A DNA stretch of 64,000 bases, from assembly GCF_002002735.1 (NCBI RefSeq), contig NZ_MUNY01000042.1:292452-356451 (forward strand), in the 5' to 3' direction. Within the stretch, counting starts at the first letter, position 1. Every line of letters begins with the position of its first letter. This document shows, in pieces, positions 44,939 to 53,539 of the stretch. The translations under genes were made by a program, and so were the position numbers. This DNA comes from Algoriphagus sp. A40. GTDB taxonomy: Bacteria; Bacteroidota; Bacteroidia; Cytophagales; Cyclobacteriaceae. The notes under the pieces were generated by a model, which worked only from the letters and a program-made list of their open reading frames with translations, searched no databases and was not told the DNA's origin.

Positions 44939-46483
44939 ATGAGATATTTGCTTTTGGCAGTTTTTACTTTCCTCTACTTTTCAGCATATTCTCAAGAACC
45001 TAAAGTGATTCAGCAATTCAACTCTGATTCCACCATTATGGCAACCGGAGTAGTTGCTAAAGGTAATCGAGAAGGTTTGTGGAAATTTTACAATCCCAAA
45101 ACCAACACACTGATTGCCGAGGGTACTTTTGCCGATGGTAAAAAAGAAGGAGCATGGACCCAGTATTATCCAGATGGGAAGCGAAGAGAAACAGCTGATT
45201 ATCGGGATGGAAAGCTTTTTGGACCTGCACAATATTTCGATACAGAGGGGGCATTAAAAAAGCAAGTTGTATTCCAGGACAGTATTTTGGTGGGTAAGTA
45301 CACGGAATTTTTCGGAAAAGCCGGAACGTCATCCTACATTGATCCCACACAGGTCACCATCGAAGGCCAATATGAAAACGGAAAAAGATCAGGCCAATGG
45401 GTCACTTTTTATGAATTCGGTGAGCTGGCATCCCGTGAATTTTATGTGAATGGGCTTAAAGAAGGTCCCTATCTGGAATATGACTCAGACGGAAATGTAA
45501 TTACGGAAGCTACCTACGTCAAAGGACAGTTAGAGGGCAGTTTCAAAAGGTCATTGTATATGATACTCCTGGAAACGGGCAATTATAGAAATGGCCAAAA
45601 AGTCGGTGAATGGAAACGCTATTTTCCAGCTACCAAAACCATTGAAGCCGAAGAATATTATGACCAAAATGGCAACAAAACGGGTGAATGGAAATACTAT
45701 TACCAAACCGGAAGGTTGGCCAGAGTCGAAAAATACGAAAATGATATTGCCATTGGCGTTTGGGAAGAATACTTCCCGAATAAAGCGCTTTCAAAACGTA
45801 AAACATACGAGTTGGGCGTTCCAGTCGGTGAATACATCGAATATCACAGCTCCGGACAGATATCAGTTCAAGGCAAGTATGAAAATGGCGCCAAAAGCGG
45901 AATCTGGAAAAGCTTCTTCCCGGATGGGGAAATTTATTCGATTGGAGAATACAAAAATGACCAAAAAACTGGCCTCTGGAAGTATTTCAATAAAATCGGA
46001 ATCTTGATCGCGGAAGGGGAATATAATTTGGGAATGGAAGAAGGCCAATGGTTTTACTACTATGATGGAGGCCAGCTTAAATCTGTCGGAACCTACAAAC
46101 TCGGTTTGGAGAATGGAATTTGGGGACTTTTTTACGACAACAAACAGCTGACTCAGGAGGAATTTTGGGATTACGGCCGTTTGAAAAATGTAGGAGATTA
46201 TTTCAGCTTTGATGGGGCAACCAAACTGGACAAGGGAACCCTTAAGGATGGCGATGGTACCCGAATCACCTATTACATCAATGGGCAGAAGGAATCCGAG
46301 GGTACTTTTGAATCCGGGAAAGCTGAGGGCTTATGGATTTTTTACCATGAAAATGGCCGAAAAGCTTCTGAAGGAGCTATGATTGACGGAAAAAAAGAAG
46401 GCCCCTGGAAATACTACAATTCTGCAGGAAGACTGGAAGACCTTATCAACTATAAAAACGATGAGATTGTGGCTTCTAACTGA
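44939..46483 (+). CDS. Exported MORN-repeat protein (YwqK family)
   Basis: A 514-residue exported protein (signal peptide MRYLLLAVFTFLYFSAYSQ) built almost entirely from about 20 repeats of roughly 23-24 residues, of the form G.W..Y...G.......Y..G...G. Examples are NGKRSGQWVTFYEFGELASR and NGQKVGEWKRYF. These MORN/YwqK repeats form a beta-rich solenoid. Databases often name the family a toxin-antitoxin YwqK antitoxin, but no toxin gene is nearby and the protein is secreted, so that label should not be trusted. The role is unknown. Confidence 0.8.
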   Translation: MRYLLLAVFTFLYFSAYSQEPKVIQQFNSDSTIMATGVVAKGNREGLWKFYNPKTNTLIAEGTFADGKKEGAWTQYYPDGKRRETADYRDGKLFGPAQYFDTEGALKKQVVFQDSILVGKYTEFFGKAGTSSYIDPTQVTIEGQYENGKRSGQWVTFYEFGELASREFYVNGLKEGPYLEYDSDGNVITEATYVKGQLEGSFKRSLYMILLETGNYRNGQKVGEWKRYFPATKTIEAEEYYDQNGNKTGEWKYYYQTGRLARVEKYENDIAIGVWEEYFPNKALSKRKTYELGVPVGEYIEYHSSGQISVQGKYENGAKSGIWKSFFPDGEIYSIGEYKNDQKTGLWKYFNKIGILIAEGEYNLGMEEGQWFYYYDGGQLKSVGTYKLGLENGIWGLFYDNKQLTQEEFWDYGRLKNVGDYFSFDGATKLDKGTLKDGDGTRITYYINGQKESEGTFESGKAEGLWIFYHENGRKASEGAMIDGKKEGPWKYYNSAGRLEDLINYKNDEIVASN

Positions 46484-46550
46484 GAAGCGAATTTGTTTTC
46501 TTACTGAACATTGAAGCTAGTCTCTAGTTTAACTTCCAAAAAAGCAACCC

Positions 46551-46712
46551 ATGTTCGGACTGTTCAAGAAAAAATCTGAAAAAGAAAAACTCCAGGAGGC
46601 TTACGAGAAAATTCTGTCCCAGGCCTTTAAAATTTCCCATTCCAACCGTACTGCCTCAGATCGAATGCTAGCCGAAGCTGAAGAAATCGCTAAAAAGATC
46701 GAAGAGCTCTAA
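46551..46712 (+). CDS. Lacal_2735 family small protein
   Basis: A 53-residue protein found by eye. It starts MFGLFKKKSEKEKLQEAYEK, continues with an Arg/Ser-rich turn (SNRTASDRM) and ends with the helix AEAEEIAKKIEEL. The whole is a highly charged helical hairpin typical of this Bacteroidetes family, whose function is unknown. It lies 67 nt after the MORN gene, and I see no clear promoter of its own. Confidence 0.75.
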   Translation: MFGLFKKKSEKEKLQEAYEKILSQAFKISHSNRTASDRMLAEAEEIAKKIEEL

Positions 46713-46915
46713 ATCCATAAAAAAGTATTTTGTATACCCATCAAGTATTTTTAAATCTAAATATTTGGATTTTAACAATTTATAAGTAAATTCATCTACT
46801 TCTTTGGACTTGTCCGCAGTTGTATTTTTTGATCAGGTGTAGTTTATTTTAAGGGTGATTGAGCTACGGACCAAATTCTAAATTTTTAAAGCTCGGGGCA
46901 AAACCCCGAGCTTAC
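46713..46915. other. 203-bp AT-rich intergenic region with a 20-bp dyad
   Basis: The region holds a near-palindrome at 46753-46772, AAATCTAAATATTTGGATTT, which matches its complement at 18 of 20 positions, and two copies of AAGTATTTT nearby. The terminator-like hairpin at 46889-46913 closes it. No ORF or promoter is convincing. Confidence 0.35.
46889..46913. terminator. Strong hairpin after the cupin gene
   Basis: AAGCTCGGGG and CCCCGAGCTT form a perfect 10-bp stem with loop CAAAA. T-rich sequence flanks both sides, although neither is a long tract. On the - strand it directly follows the stop at 46916. Confidence 0.6.
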
Positions 46916-47437
46916 TTATTTTCTGGAGTAATCATCTTGCAGCCGAACAATATCGTCCTCATCTGAAGGATTTTCAGGGTTTGAATGCATCCAAATTTCC
47001 GCAACCACCCCCCAATTGTTTGTCCCAATCAGCCTATGGCGTTCCCCTTTTTTTAGAGAAACAACTTTTCCCTTGATCATTTTTTCCACCGGCCCCTGCT
47101 CATCCGATTGACTTCTGGAAATTGCTGTTTCCCCAGCTATCAATTTCCAAAGCTCAGCTCTCCTGAAATGATACTGCCAAGACAACCTTGCCCCCGGCGC
47201 AACCAAAAGAAATTTAGGACTGAGCTTTTGATTTAATTGCCCATCAGAAAGCGCTACTTCATCAAAAAACTCAGATTTAAAGTTTTTGATTTGGGATTCT
47301 TCCAGCACAAAAAAGCCGCCCCAAGGCCTACTCTCGTCTTTTGAGGATACTTTAAACCCTTTTTTTGAGAGAAAATTTTCGACTCTTTCAAAAACCTCTG
47401 TTTTGCTCAGTTGAGCTTCAATTATTAAATCATTCAT
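46916..47437 (-). CDS. Cupin-domain protein (mannose-6-phosphate isomerase-like)
   Basis: About 173 residues. The C-terminal half is a cupin of the phosphomannose-isomerase type: SWQYHFRRAELWKLIAGETA, then KKGERHRLIGTNNWGVVAEI and WMHSNPENPSDEDDIVRLQD. The His and Glu residues there could bind a metal. The N-terminal 70 residues match no family I know. Some databases call this group phosphoheptose isomerase, which the sequence does not support. I chose ATG 47437 (MNDLIIEAQ), because a perfect -7 box TATGTTTG at 47455-47462 lies just upstream and would overlap the longer start at 47461. Confidence 0.7.
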   Translation of the reverse strand: MNDLIIEAQLSKTEVFERVENFLSKKGFKVSSKDESRPWGGFFVLEESQIKNFKSEFFDEVALSDGQLNQKLSPKFLLVAPGARLSWQYHFRRAELWKLIAGETAISRSQSDEQGPVEKMIKGKVVSLKKGERHRLIGTNNWGVVAEIWMHSNPENPSDEDDIVRLQDDYSRK

Positions 47438-47454
47438 ATCATAAAAATTTGAGA

Positions 47455-47462
47455 CAAACATA
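47455..47462 (-). promoter_or_regulatory. -7 promoter box of the cupin gene
   Basis: TATGTTTG is a perfect TAnnTTTG match on the - strand, about 18 nt before the ATG at 47437. No convincing -33 box is present at the right spacing. Confidence 0.35.
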
Positions 47463-47641
47463 AGAATTGTTCAAATCGGGAAATATCTCAAAGTGAAATT
47501 TTCAAATCTTTTCAGAAAATTTCATCCGCTCTAAAAATTATTCGACTTTCCAATAAAAAATCTCCTCTCATTATTTAATTTTTTTCTGGAAGTCTTTTTT
47601 GAAACCTAAAATTTCCCTTAATTCAGGCATCACTAGAAGCT

Positions 47642-48889
47642 ATGAACCTAATAAACCCACAAGAAATCATCTCCAAAATGGAGGGAGTGGTAGAAATCAA
47701 AAGCTACCTCAACAAAATCAAAATCATAAAGAATCTTTACCTCAAAGGAGCAAACACTGCTAGCGAAATCTGCAATGAGGTCGGAATCTCACTTCCCACC
47801 GTCAATGCCCTACTGGGCGATCTGATGAATTCCGGGGAAGTTATCAAACAAGGCCGTGCGGAATCGCAGGGTGGCCGAAAGCCCGATCTCTATAGACTGG
47901 CTGAAAATGCCTTCTATATCCTCTCAGTGGACTTATCCAAGTTCGACATGCACCTAGCCTTGTACTCATGCACACATGAGCTTGCATTCGAAAAAGAAGA
48001 GCATAAAATCGTCCTCAACAATGAAAAGGAGACATTTGATCAGCTTTGCGAATTGATTGAAAACTACCTCGAAAAAACCAATATCCCTGCCGAAAAGATT
48101 ATCGCGATAGGATTCTCGATGCCCGGACTTGTGGATTCCATCGGCGGAGTGAACTATACCTATCTGAGATTTGGAAAAAAGACATTATTGGAGAATCTGG
48201 AAGCCCGTTTTCAGAAAAAAATATTTCTGGAAAATGATGCCCGCGCCATGACTTTGGCCGAATTCAAATTCGGATCAGATCACAAACACAAAAATGTCCT
48301 CGGAATTTTCATAGGTTGGGGAATCGGACTTGGGATCATCATCGAAGGAAAAATATACCATGGCGCCTCAGGATTTGCCGGAGAGTTTTCGCATTCTCCG
48401 ATTTTTGAATCCAGAGAAGTAACCTGTACCTGTGGAAAAAAGGGGTGCCTGGAATCCGTTGCATCGGGTACAGCCATTGTTAGAATGGCTGAGGAAGCCA
48501 TCAAACTGGACAAGGACAGTATTTTGGCGAGAATGGTAAGAGATCACCAAGGGGAACTGGAACCGGGATTGGTTGTGGAAGCTGCCTTGGCAGGAGATCA
48601 GCGGGCAATTACCATTCTTTCTGAAGCAGGGCTTGATTTGGGACGCGGCATTTCTATTTTGATCCAACTCCTCAATCCGGAACTTATTATCATTGGCGGA
48701 TCGGTTGCTGAGGCCAATCAATACCTTATCACTCCAATCCAACAGGCACTCAATATCTACAGCATGGCCAAATCGCGCGAAAAATCGCAATTAGCGCTTT
48801 ACCAACTTGGCAAGGATGTAGGACTCTTAGGTGGAGTTGCAGTGGTCAACGAAAAGCTGTTTGAAGATGTCATTAACAGGTTGAGTTAA
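47642..48889 (+). CDS. ROK family transcriptional repressor (NagC/XylR type)
   Basis: A 415-residue regulator. Residues about 25-80 form a winged helix-turn-helix (TASEICNEVGISLPTVNALL, then GGRKPDLYRLA). The remainder is a ROK sugar-kinase fold with GFSMPGLVDS, ENDARAMTLAEF and the zinc-binding TCTCGKKGCLE. NagC-type members respond to GlcNAc-6-phosphate or related sugars. It precedes the ASPIC-haloperoxidase-sulfatase cassette by 17 nt and could regulate it, or the chitin-type locus on the opposite strand; the effector is not known. The 180 bp upstream hold no clear promoter. Confidence 0.85.
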   Translation: MNLINPQEIISKMEGVVEIKSYLNKIKIIKNLYLKGANTASEICNEVGISLPTVNALLGDLMNSGEVIKQGRAESQGGRKPDLYRLAENAFYILSVDLSKFDMHLALYSCTHELAFEKEEHKIVLNNEKETFDQLCELIENYLEKTNIPAEKIIAIGFSMPGLVDSIGGVNYTYLRFGKKTLLENLEARFQKKIFLENDARAMTLAEFKFGSDHKHKNVLGIFIGWGIGLGIIIEGKIYHGASGFAGEFSHSPIFESREVTCTCGKKGCLESVASGTAIVRMAEEAIKLDKDSILARMVRDHQGELEPGLVVEAALAGDQRAITILSEAGLDLGRGISILIQLLNPELIIIGGSVAEANQYLITPIQQALNIYSMAKSREKSQLALYQLGKDVGLLGGVAVVNEKLFEDVINRLS

Positions 48890-48906
48890 CTCGGCCTTTT
48901 TATACC

Positions 48907-51900
48907 ATGCTTACCCATTTTCGATTCCTGACTTCTCTTTGCATTGGCATTGGACTGACTTTCGGTAGCATTTCCGCCGCAAGTGCTCAGGAATACCGGT
49001 CTAAGTTTGAAAAACTTTCCGCAAAGAAAACCGGAGTTAATTTCAAAAATCAGCTCAGGGAAGATTCGCAAAACAACATCCTACGGTACGAATATTTCTA
49101 CAATGGCGGAGGTGTGGCTGTCGGAGATTTGAACAATGACGGGCTGGATGATATTTTTTTTACCGGTAATATGACCGGAAATAAATTATACAAAAATCTT
49201 GGTCAGCTCAAGTTTGATGATATGACCAAATCTGCCGGAGTTGGAGGAAAAAATACCTGGACAACCGGCGTCAGCATGGCCGATGTCAATGGAGATGGAC
49301 TCCTGGACATCTATGTCTGCTACTCCGGGAAAGGCAAACCAGAAGACCGAACAAACGAACTTTGGATCAACCAAGGTGATTTTAAGTTCTTGGAAAAAGC
49401 AGGGGAATTTGGGATTGCCGACCCATCCAACAGCACGCAGGGATTATTTTTTGATTTTGACAAAGACGGAGACTTGGATCTCTACCTCCTCAATCACCAC
49501 ATTCAGGTGATCAACGAACTGGAATTTGATGCGGCCCGAGATGCAAGGCATCCCTATGCAGGTGATAAACTTTACCGAAACGACTCGGGAAAATTCGTGG
49601 ATATCAGTGATAAAGCCGGAATCAAGGGATCAGCTTTGGGATTTGGTTTGGCGGTAATTGCCTCGGATATCAATCAGGATGGCTGGCCTGACCTACTCGT
49701 CACCAATGATTACATCGAGCCTGATTACCTGTATATCAACAATGGCGATGGGACTTTTTCGGATATGACAATTGATCATTTTCAGCACATTTCCCATTTT
49801 TCGATGGGTGCTGATATCGCAGACATCAACAACGACGGGTTGCCGGATGTGTTTACCCTGGATATGTTACCAGAGGATAACGAGCGTCAAAAGCTCCTCT
49901 ATGGGCCCGAAAACTATGAACAATATGCGCTGATGGTGCGGAGGGGATTTTATCACCAAAACATGCGAAACATGCTACAGCTCAATCAGGGAGTTGGTTT
50001 TTTCTCAGAAATCGGACAGATGGCTGGAATTTCCAATACAGACTGGAGCTGGTCGGCGCTTTTATTTGATGCAAACAATGACGGAGAAAAGGACCTCTTC
50101 GTGACCAATGGCTATTATCGGGATTACACCAATCGGGATTTCCTCAAATACAAAGGCGACTACTATTTCAAGCAGGCTGTTGCCAATGAAAAAGCCGACA
50201 CCCTTCAATTGGTCACTTCCATGACCTCCACTCCTATCCACGACTATTTCTTCCAAAACCAAGGCAATCTCCAGTTTCAAAACACTTCTCTTTCGGCTGG
50301 ATTTGAAGAGAAAAACTTCTCCAGCGGTGCTGCCTATTCCGATCTCGACAATGACGGAGATTTGGACTTGGTGGTAAATCACCTCAACGAATCGGCTGGA
50401 ATCTTTGAAAACAAAAGCACTTCAGGAAATTGGCTCCAAATAGAACTGCTTGGAAAACCAGGAAACCAATTTGCCATAGGCTCAACCATGAAAGCCTTTT
50501 CCGATGGAAAAGTCACTTTCCTGGAGCAAAATCCAGTTCGGGGTTTTCAGTCCTCCGGAACATATCGACTTCAAATTGGGCTTGGAAAAGCTGCTAAAGT
50601 GGACAGCATTTCAATCTCCTGGGCAGACGGAACCAAGTCCAAAATTGGTTCCACACAAGCCAACCAACTTATCAAAATCAATCAGAAGGGGGCACAGACT
50701 TATTCTCAAAATCCTGCCCAAATCAAAGCCTTGTTGACAAAAACGGCTGCACCGGATTTTCTTTCCACGCAGTCGAATCTAAACGATTTCAAGCGTCAGC
50801 CACTAATGCTGACTATGCCGAGCCATATCGGACCAAGTTTAGCTCAGGCGGATTTGGACGGAGATGGGAATATTGAGATTTTTATCGGTGGGTCAAAAGG
50901 CACTCCTGCCAGGATTTATTCTTTTAAAAATAACAATTGGGAAGCCTATCGGGGATTTAGATCATCCTCAGATTTCACCGATGCAGTTGCGGTTTTCCAT
51001 GATTTCAACGGGGATCAAAGGCCTGACCTTTTCATCGGAAGCGGTGGCTATCACGATTACCTGAGTTCAGATGAATCACTTCGGGACAGATTGTATTTGA
51101 ATGACGGCACCGGAGTCTTAATCGCCCAAAGTGACTTTCCAAAATACCTGACCAGCACAGGAATCGCCGTTGTTTTGGATGCGAATGGAGATAGCTTTCC
51201 CGATCTTTTTATTGGTGGGAAAGTTGTGCCGGGACGCTATCCAGAATCGCCGGAAAGCAAGCTTTTGCTCAATGACGGAAAGGGTAAATTCTCCGATCAG
51301 ACAAATGCATTTCTCCCCAATCAGGGAAAACTGGGAATGGTCACAGGAGCAGTCTCCCAGGATTTGAACAAGGATGGAAAGTCCGATTTGATTCTGGTTG
51401 GGGAATTTATGGCGCCGACTGCCCTGATCAATCAGAATGACGCTTCTTTCCTGAACCAGTCATCGGATTATTTTCAATCGGACCTGTCTGGCTGGTGGTC
51501 AAGTCTGACACAAGCTGATATTGATGGAGACGGAGATTTGGATCTGATTGCCGGGAATTTTGGTCTCAATTCCCAACTGGTGGCAAATTCTGAAAAAAGC
51601 ATCAGACTATACGCCGCAGACTTTGACCAAAACGGAAGTATCGATCCGATCTTGGAGTGCTACATCGGAGACGGATTTTACCCCTATGCCAGCCGTGACG
51701 AATTGCTTGACCAGATGGTGAGCATGCGAAGCAAATTCACCGATTATTCGTCCTATTCCAAGGCCAAAATAACGGATTTGTTTTCAGCCCAAGAACTCGA
51801 AAAAGCACTGAAACTGGAAATTCAGACGCTGGAATCCACCTATTTTGAAAATACCGGATCCGGCTTCAAAGCTACATCACTCACCCGCTTGGCTCAGGCA

Positions 51901-52191
51901 TTTCCGGTTTATTCCATTCTTCCAATCGATTTGAATAAGGACGGAAAAATGGATTTGATTTTAGGCGGAAATCAAAGTCAAACCCGTATCCGTATCGGTA
52001 AAATGGATGCAGGTTTGGGTCTGGTTATACTAGGAGACGGAAAAGGAAACTTCACACCAATGACACCTGAAGAGTCAGGATTGGGAATCAAAGGAGATAT
52101 CAAATCAATTTTGAATCTAAAATCTGGAGATACCAACCTGCTCCTATTCGGAATCAATCAACAAAAACCGGAGGCGTATAAAATTCAATGA
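48907..52191 (+). CDS. FG-GAP/VCBS-repeat protein with ASPIC/UnbV domain (CRTAC1-like)
   Basis: A 1094-residue exported protein with signal peptide (cleaved near SAASAQ). It is built from FG-GAP-type beta-propeller blades, each with a calcium-binding DxDxDGxxD loop (for example DVNGDGLLDI, DFDKDGDLDL, DLDNDGDLDLV, DIDGDGDLDL). Between two propeller groups sits an ASPIC/UnbV-like segment (GKPGNQFAIGSTMKAF, then SISWADGTKSKIG, about 520-585). The arrangement matches CRTAC1-like proteins of Bacteroidetes, often encoded beside SusC/D genes. It is probably an extracellular carbohydrate- or matrix-binding protein. It overlaps the haloperoxidase gene by 4 nt. Confidence 0.88.
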   Translation: MLTHFRFLTSLCIGIGLTFGSISAASAQEYRSKFEKLSAKKTGVNFKNQLREDSQNNILRYEYFYNGGGVAVGDLNNDGLDDIFFTGNMTGNKLYKNLGQLKFDDMTKSAGVGGKNTWTTGVSMADVNGDGLLDIYVCYSGKGKPEDRTNELWINQGDFKFLEKAGEFGIADPSNSTQGLFFDFDKDGDLDLYLLNHHIQVINELEFDAARDARHPYAGDKLYRNDSGKFVDISDKAGIKGSALGFGLAVIASDINQDGWPDLLVTNDYIEPDYLYINNGDGTFSDMTIDHFQHISHFSMGADIADINNDGLPDVFTLDMLPEDNERQKLLYGPENYEQYALMVRRGFYHQNMRNMLQLNQGVGFFSEIGQMAGISNTDWSWSALLFDANNDGEKDLFVTNGYYRDYTNRDFLKYKGDYYFKQAVANEKADTLQLVTSMTSTPIHDYFFQNQGNLQFQNTSLSAGFEEKNFSSGAAYSDLDNDGDLDLVVNHLNESAGIFENKSTSGNWLQIELLGKPGNQFAIGSTMKAFSDGKVTFLEQNPVRGFQSSGTYRLQIGLGKAAKVDSISISWADGTKSKIGSTQANQLIKINQKGAQTYSQNPAQIKALLTKTAAPDFLSTQSNLNDFKRQPLMLTMPSHIGPSLAQADLDGDGNIEIFIGGSKGTPARIYSFKNNNWEAYRGFRSSSDFTDAVAVFHDFNGDQRPDLFIGSGGYHDYLSSDESLRDRLYLNDGTGVLIAQSDFPKYLTSTGIAVVLDANGDSFPDLFIGGKVVPGRYPESPESKLLLNDGKGKFSDQTNAFLPNQGKLGMVTGAVSQDLNKDGKSDLILVGEFMAPTALINQNDASFLNQSSDYFQSDLSGWWSSLTQADIDGDGDLDLIAGNFGLNSQLVANSEKSIRLYAADFDQNGSIDPILECYIGDGFYPYASRDELLDQMVSMRSKFTDYSSYSKAKITDLFSAQELEKALKLEIQTLESTYFENTGSGFKATSLTRLAQAFPVYSILPIDLNKDGKMDLILGGNQSQTRIRIGKMDAGLGLVILGDGKGNFTPMTPEESGLGIKGDIKSILNLKSGDTNLLLFGINQQKPEAYKIQ

Positions 52192-53516
52192 AAAAGGCTG
52201 TTTCTTTCTTTCTGGCATGTCTTTTCCTTCCATTGACAGGTAATCTTTTGTTTGCTCAAAAGGGAAATCATGATTGGGCTCAACTCTACTCCGTACAGCT
52301 TTTTCACATCACCGAAGTCATGGTGACGGATGTGGCAAGTCCTCCCGTGGCCGCGCGGATTTATGCCTATACTAATCTCGCGTCCTATCGGGTCATCCAA
52401 GAATCAGGAGCAACATTTGAACGAACCGATTTCCTCACTTTTTCACAAATACAAAATCAAGTTTCCGATCTTCCTTTGGAACCCATTGCATCACCTGAAT
52501 TCTCGGCGGTTTATGCCATGTTTTTGGTGGGAGAAAAAGTAATGCCCTCCGGGTATTTGTTGAAGGAAAAACAAAAAGCCTGGCAGGAATGGGGATTGAA
52601 AAACAAACTGGTTACCAAGAAAAATCTGGAGCAACACCTGGCTTTTGCAAAAGCTGTAGCAGATCAGGTTTTGTTACTCGCAAAAACCGACGGATATACC
52701 CAACTCACTGCCCTCAACCGCTACACGCCAAAAGAAGGCGAGGGCTTTTGGTACCCCACCCCTCCTGCCTACATGGCCGCAGTAGAACCGGAATGGAAAA
52801 CCATGCGGACTTTTTTCATTGAAAACCTGGATGATTTTGCCCCAGCTCCTATGGCAGAATTTGATCTTACCAAAGGAAGTTCCTTCCAGATTCAGCTTCA
52901 GGAAGTCTATGATCAAGGCAAAAATTTGACTGAAGAGGAGAAATTAATTGCCAATTTCTGGGACTGCAATCCATTCAAAGTTGAGTTTTCAGGTCACATG
53001 GCAATTGGGGTCAAAAAGATCTCACCGGGCGGTCACTGGATCGGTATTACCGGAATTGCCTCTCAAAAAGAAGAGCTTTCTTTCGCTGAAACCGCCTATA
53101 TCCACACCTTGGTTTCCTTGACTCTTCATGACTCTTTTGTCTCCTGCTGGAAAGCCAAATATGAAACCCATCGAATCCGGCCTGAAACTGTAATCAATGA
53201 AAAACTTGATCCCAACTGGAAACCACTACTTCAAACTCCTCCATTTCCCGAATATACCTCCGGGCACTCCGTGATCAGCAGTGCCTCAGCTGAGGTTTTG
53301 ACTGGGTATTTTGGGGAAAATTTCGGATTCCTTGATTCTTCCGAAGTCTATTTTGGATTGCCGGAGCGAGCTTTTGAAAGCTTTTTCCAAGCCTCAGATG
53401 AAGCTGCCATTTCCAGACTTTATGGAGGAATTCACTTTCGAGATGCCATCGAAAACGGCGTGACCCAAGGCAAGAAAATCGGGAAATCGATCTGGGATAG
53501 GATTGAAAAATTATAA
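52188..53516 (+). CDS. Vanadium-dependent haloperoxidase-like (PAP2 superfamily) protein
   Basis: A 442-residue exported protein (signal peptide ending NLLFAQ) of the PAP2/haloperoxidase superfamily. The vanadate or phosphate site is visible: KYETHRIRPETV (Lys and Arg), FPEYTSGHSV (Ser-Gly-His) and SRLYGGIHF (Arg and the axial His). It might oxidise halides or act as a phosphatase; the sequence cannot separate these. Its ATG overlaps the end of the ASPIC gene (ATGA), so the two are coupled, and the sulfatase follows 23 nt later. Confidence 0.82.
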   Translation: MKKAVSFFLACLFLPLTGNLLFAQKGNHDWAQLYSVQLFHITEVMVTDVASPPVAARIYAYTNLASYRVIQESGATFERTDFLTFSQIQNQVSDLPLEPIASPEFSAVYAMFLVGEKVMPSGYLLKEKQKAWQEWGLKNKLVTKKNLEQHLAFAKAVADQVLLLAKTDGYTQLTALNRYTPKEGEGFWYPTPPAYMAAVEPEWKTMRTFFIENLDDFAPAPMAEFDLTKGSSFQIQLQEVYDQGKNLTEEEKLIANFWDCNPFKVEFSGHMAIGVKKISPGGHWIGITGIASQKEELSFAETAYIHTLVSLTLHDSFVSCWKAKYETHRIRPETVINEKLDPNWKPLLQTPPFPEYTSGHSVISSASAEVLTGYFGENFGFLDSSEVYFGLPERAFESFFQASDEAAISRLYGGIHFRDAIENGVTQGKKIGKSIWDRIEKL

Positions 53517-53539
53517 GATTCTAAAATTGAAAAATTGAC

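Noticed and set aside
44939..46483. Antitoxin of a toxin-antitoxin pair
   Set aside because: The protein is exported and no toxin-like ORF adjoins it.
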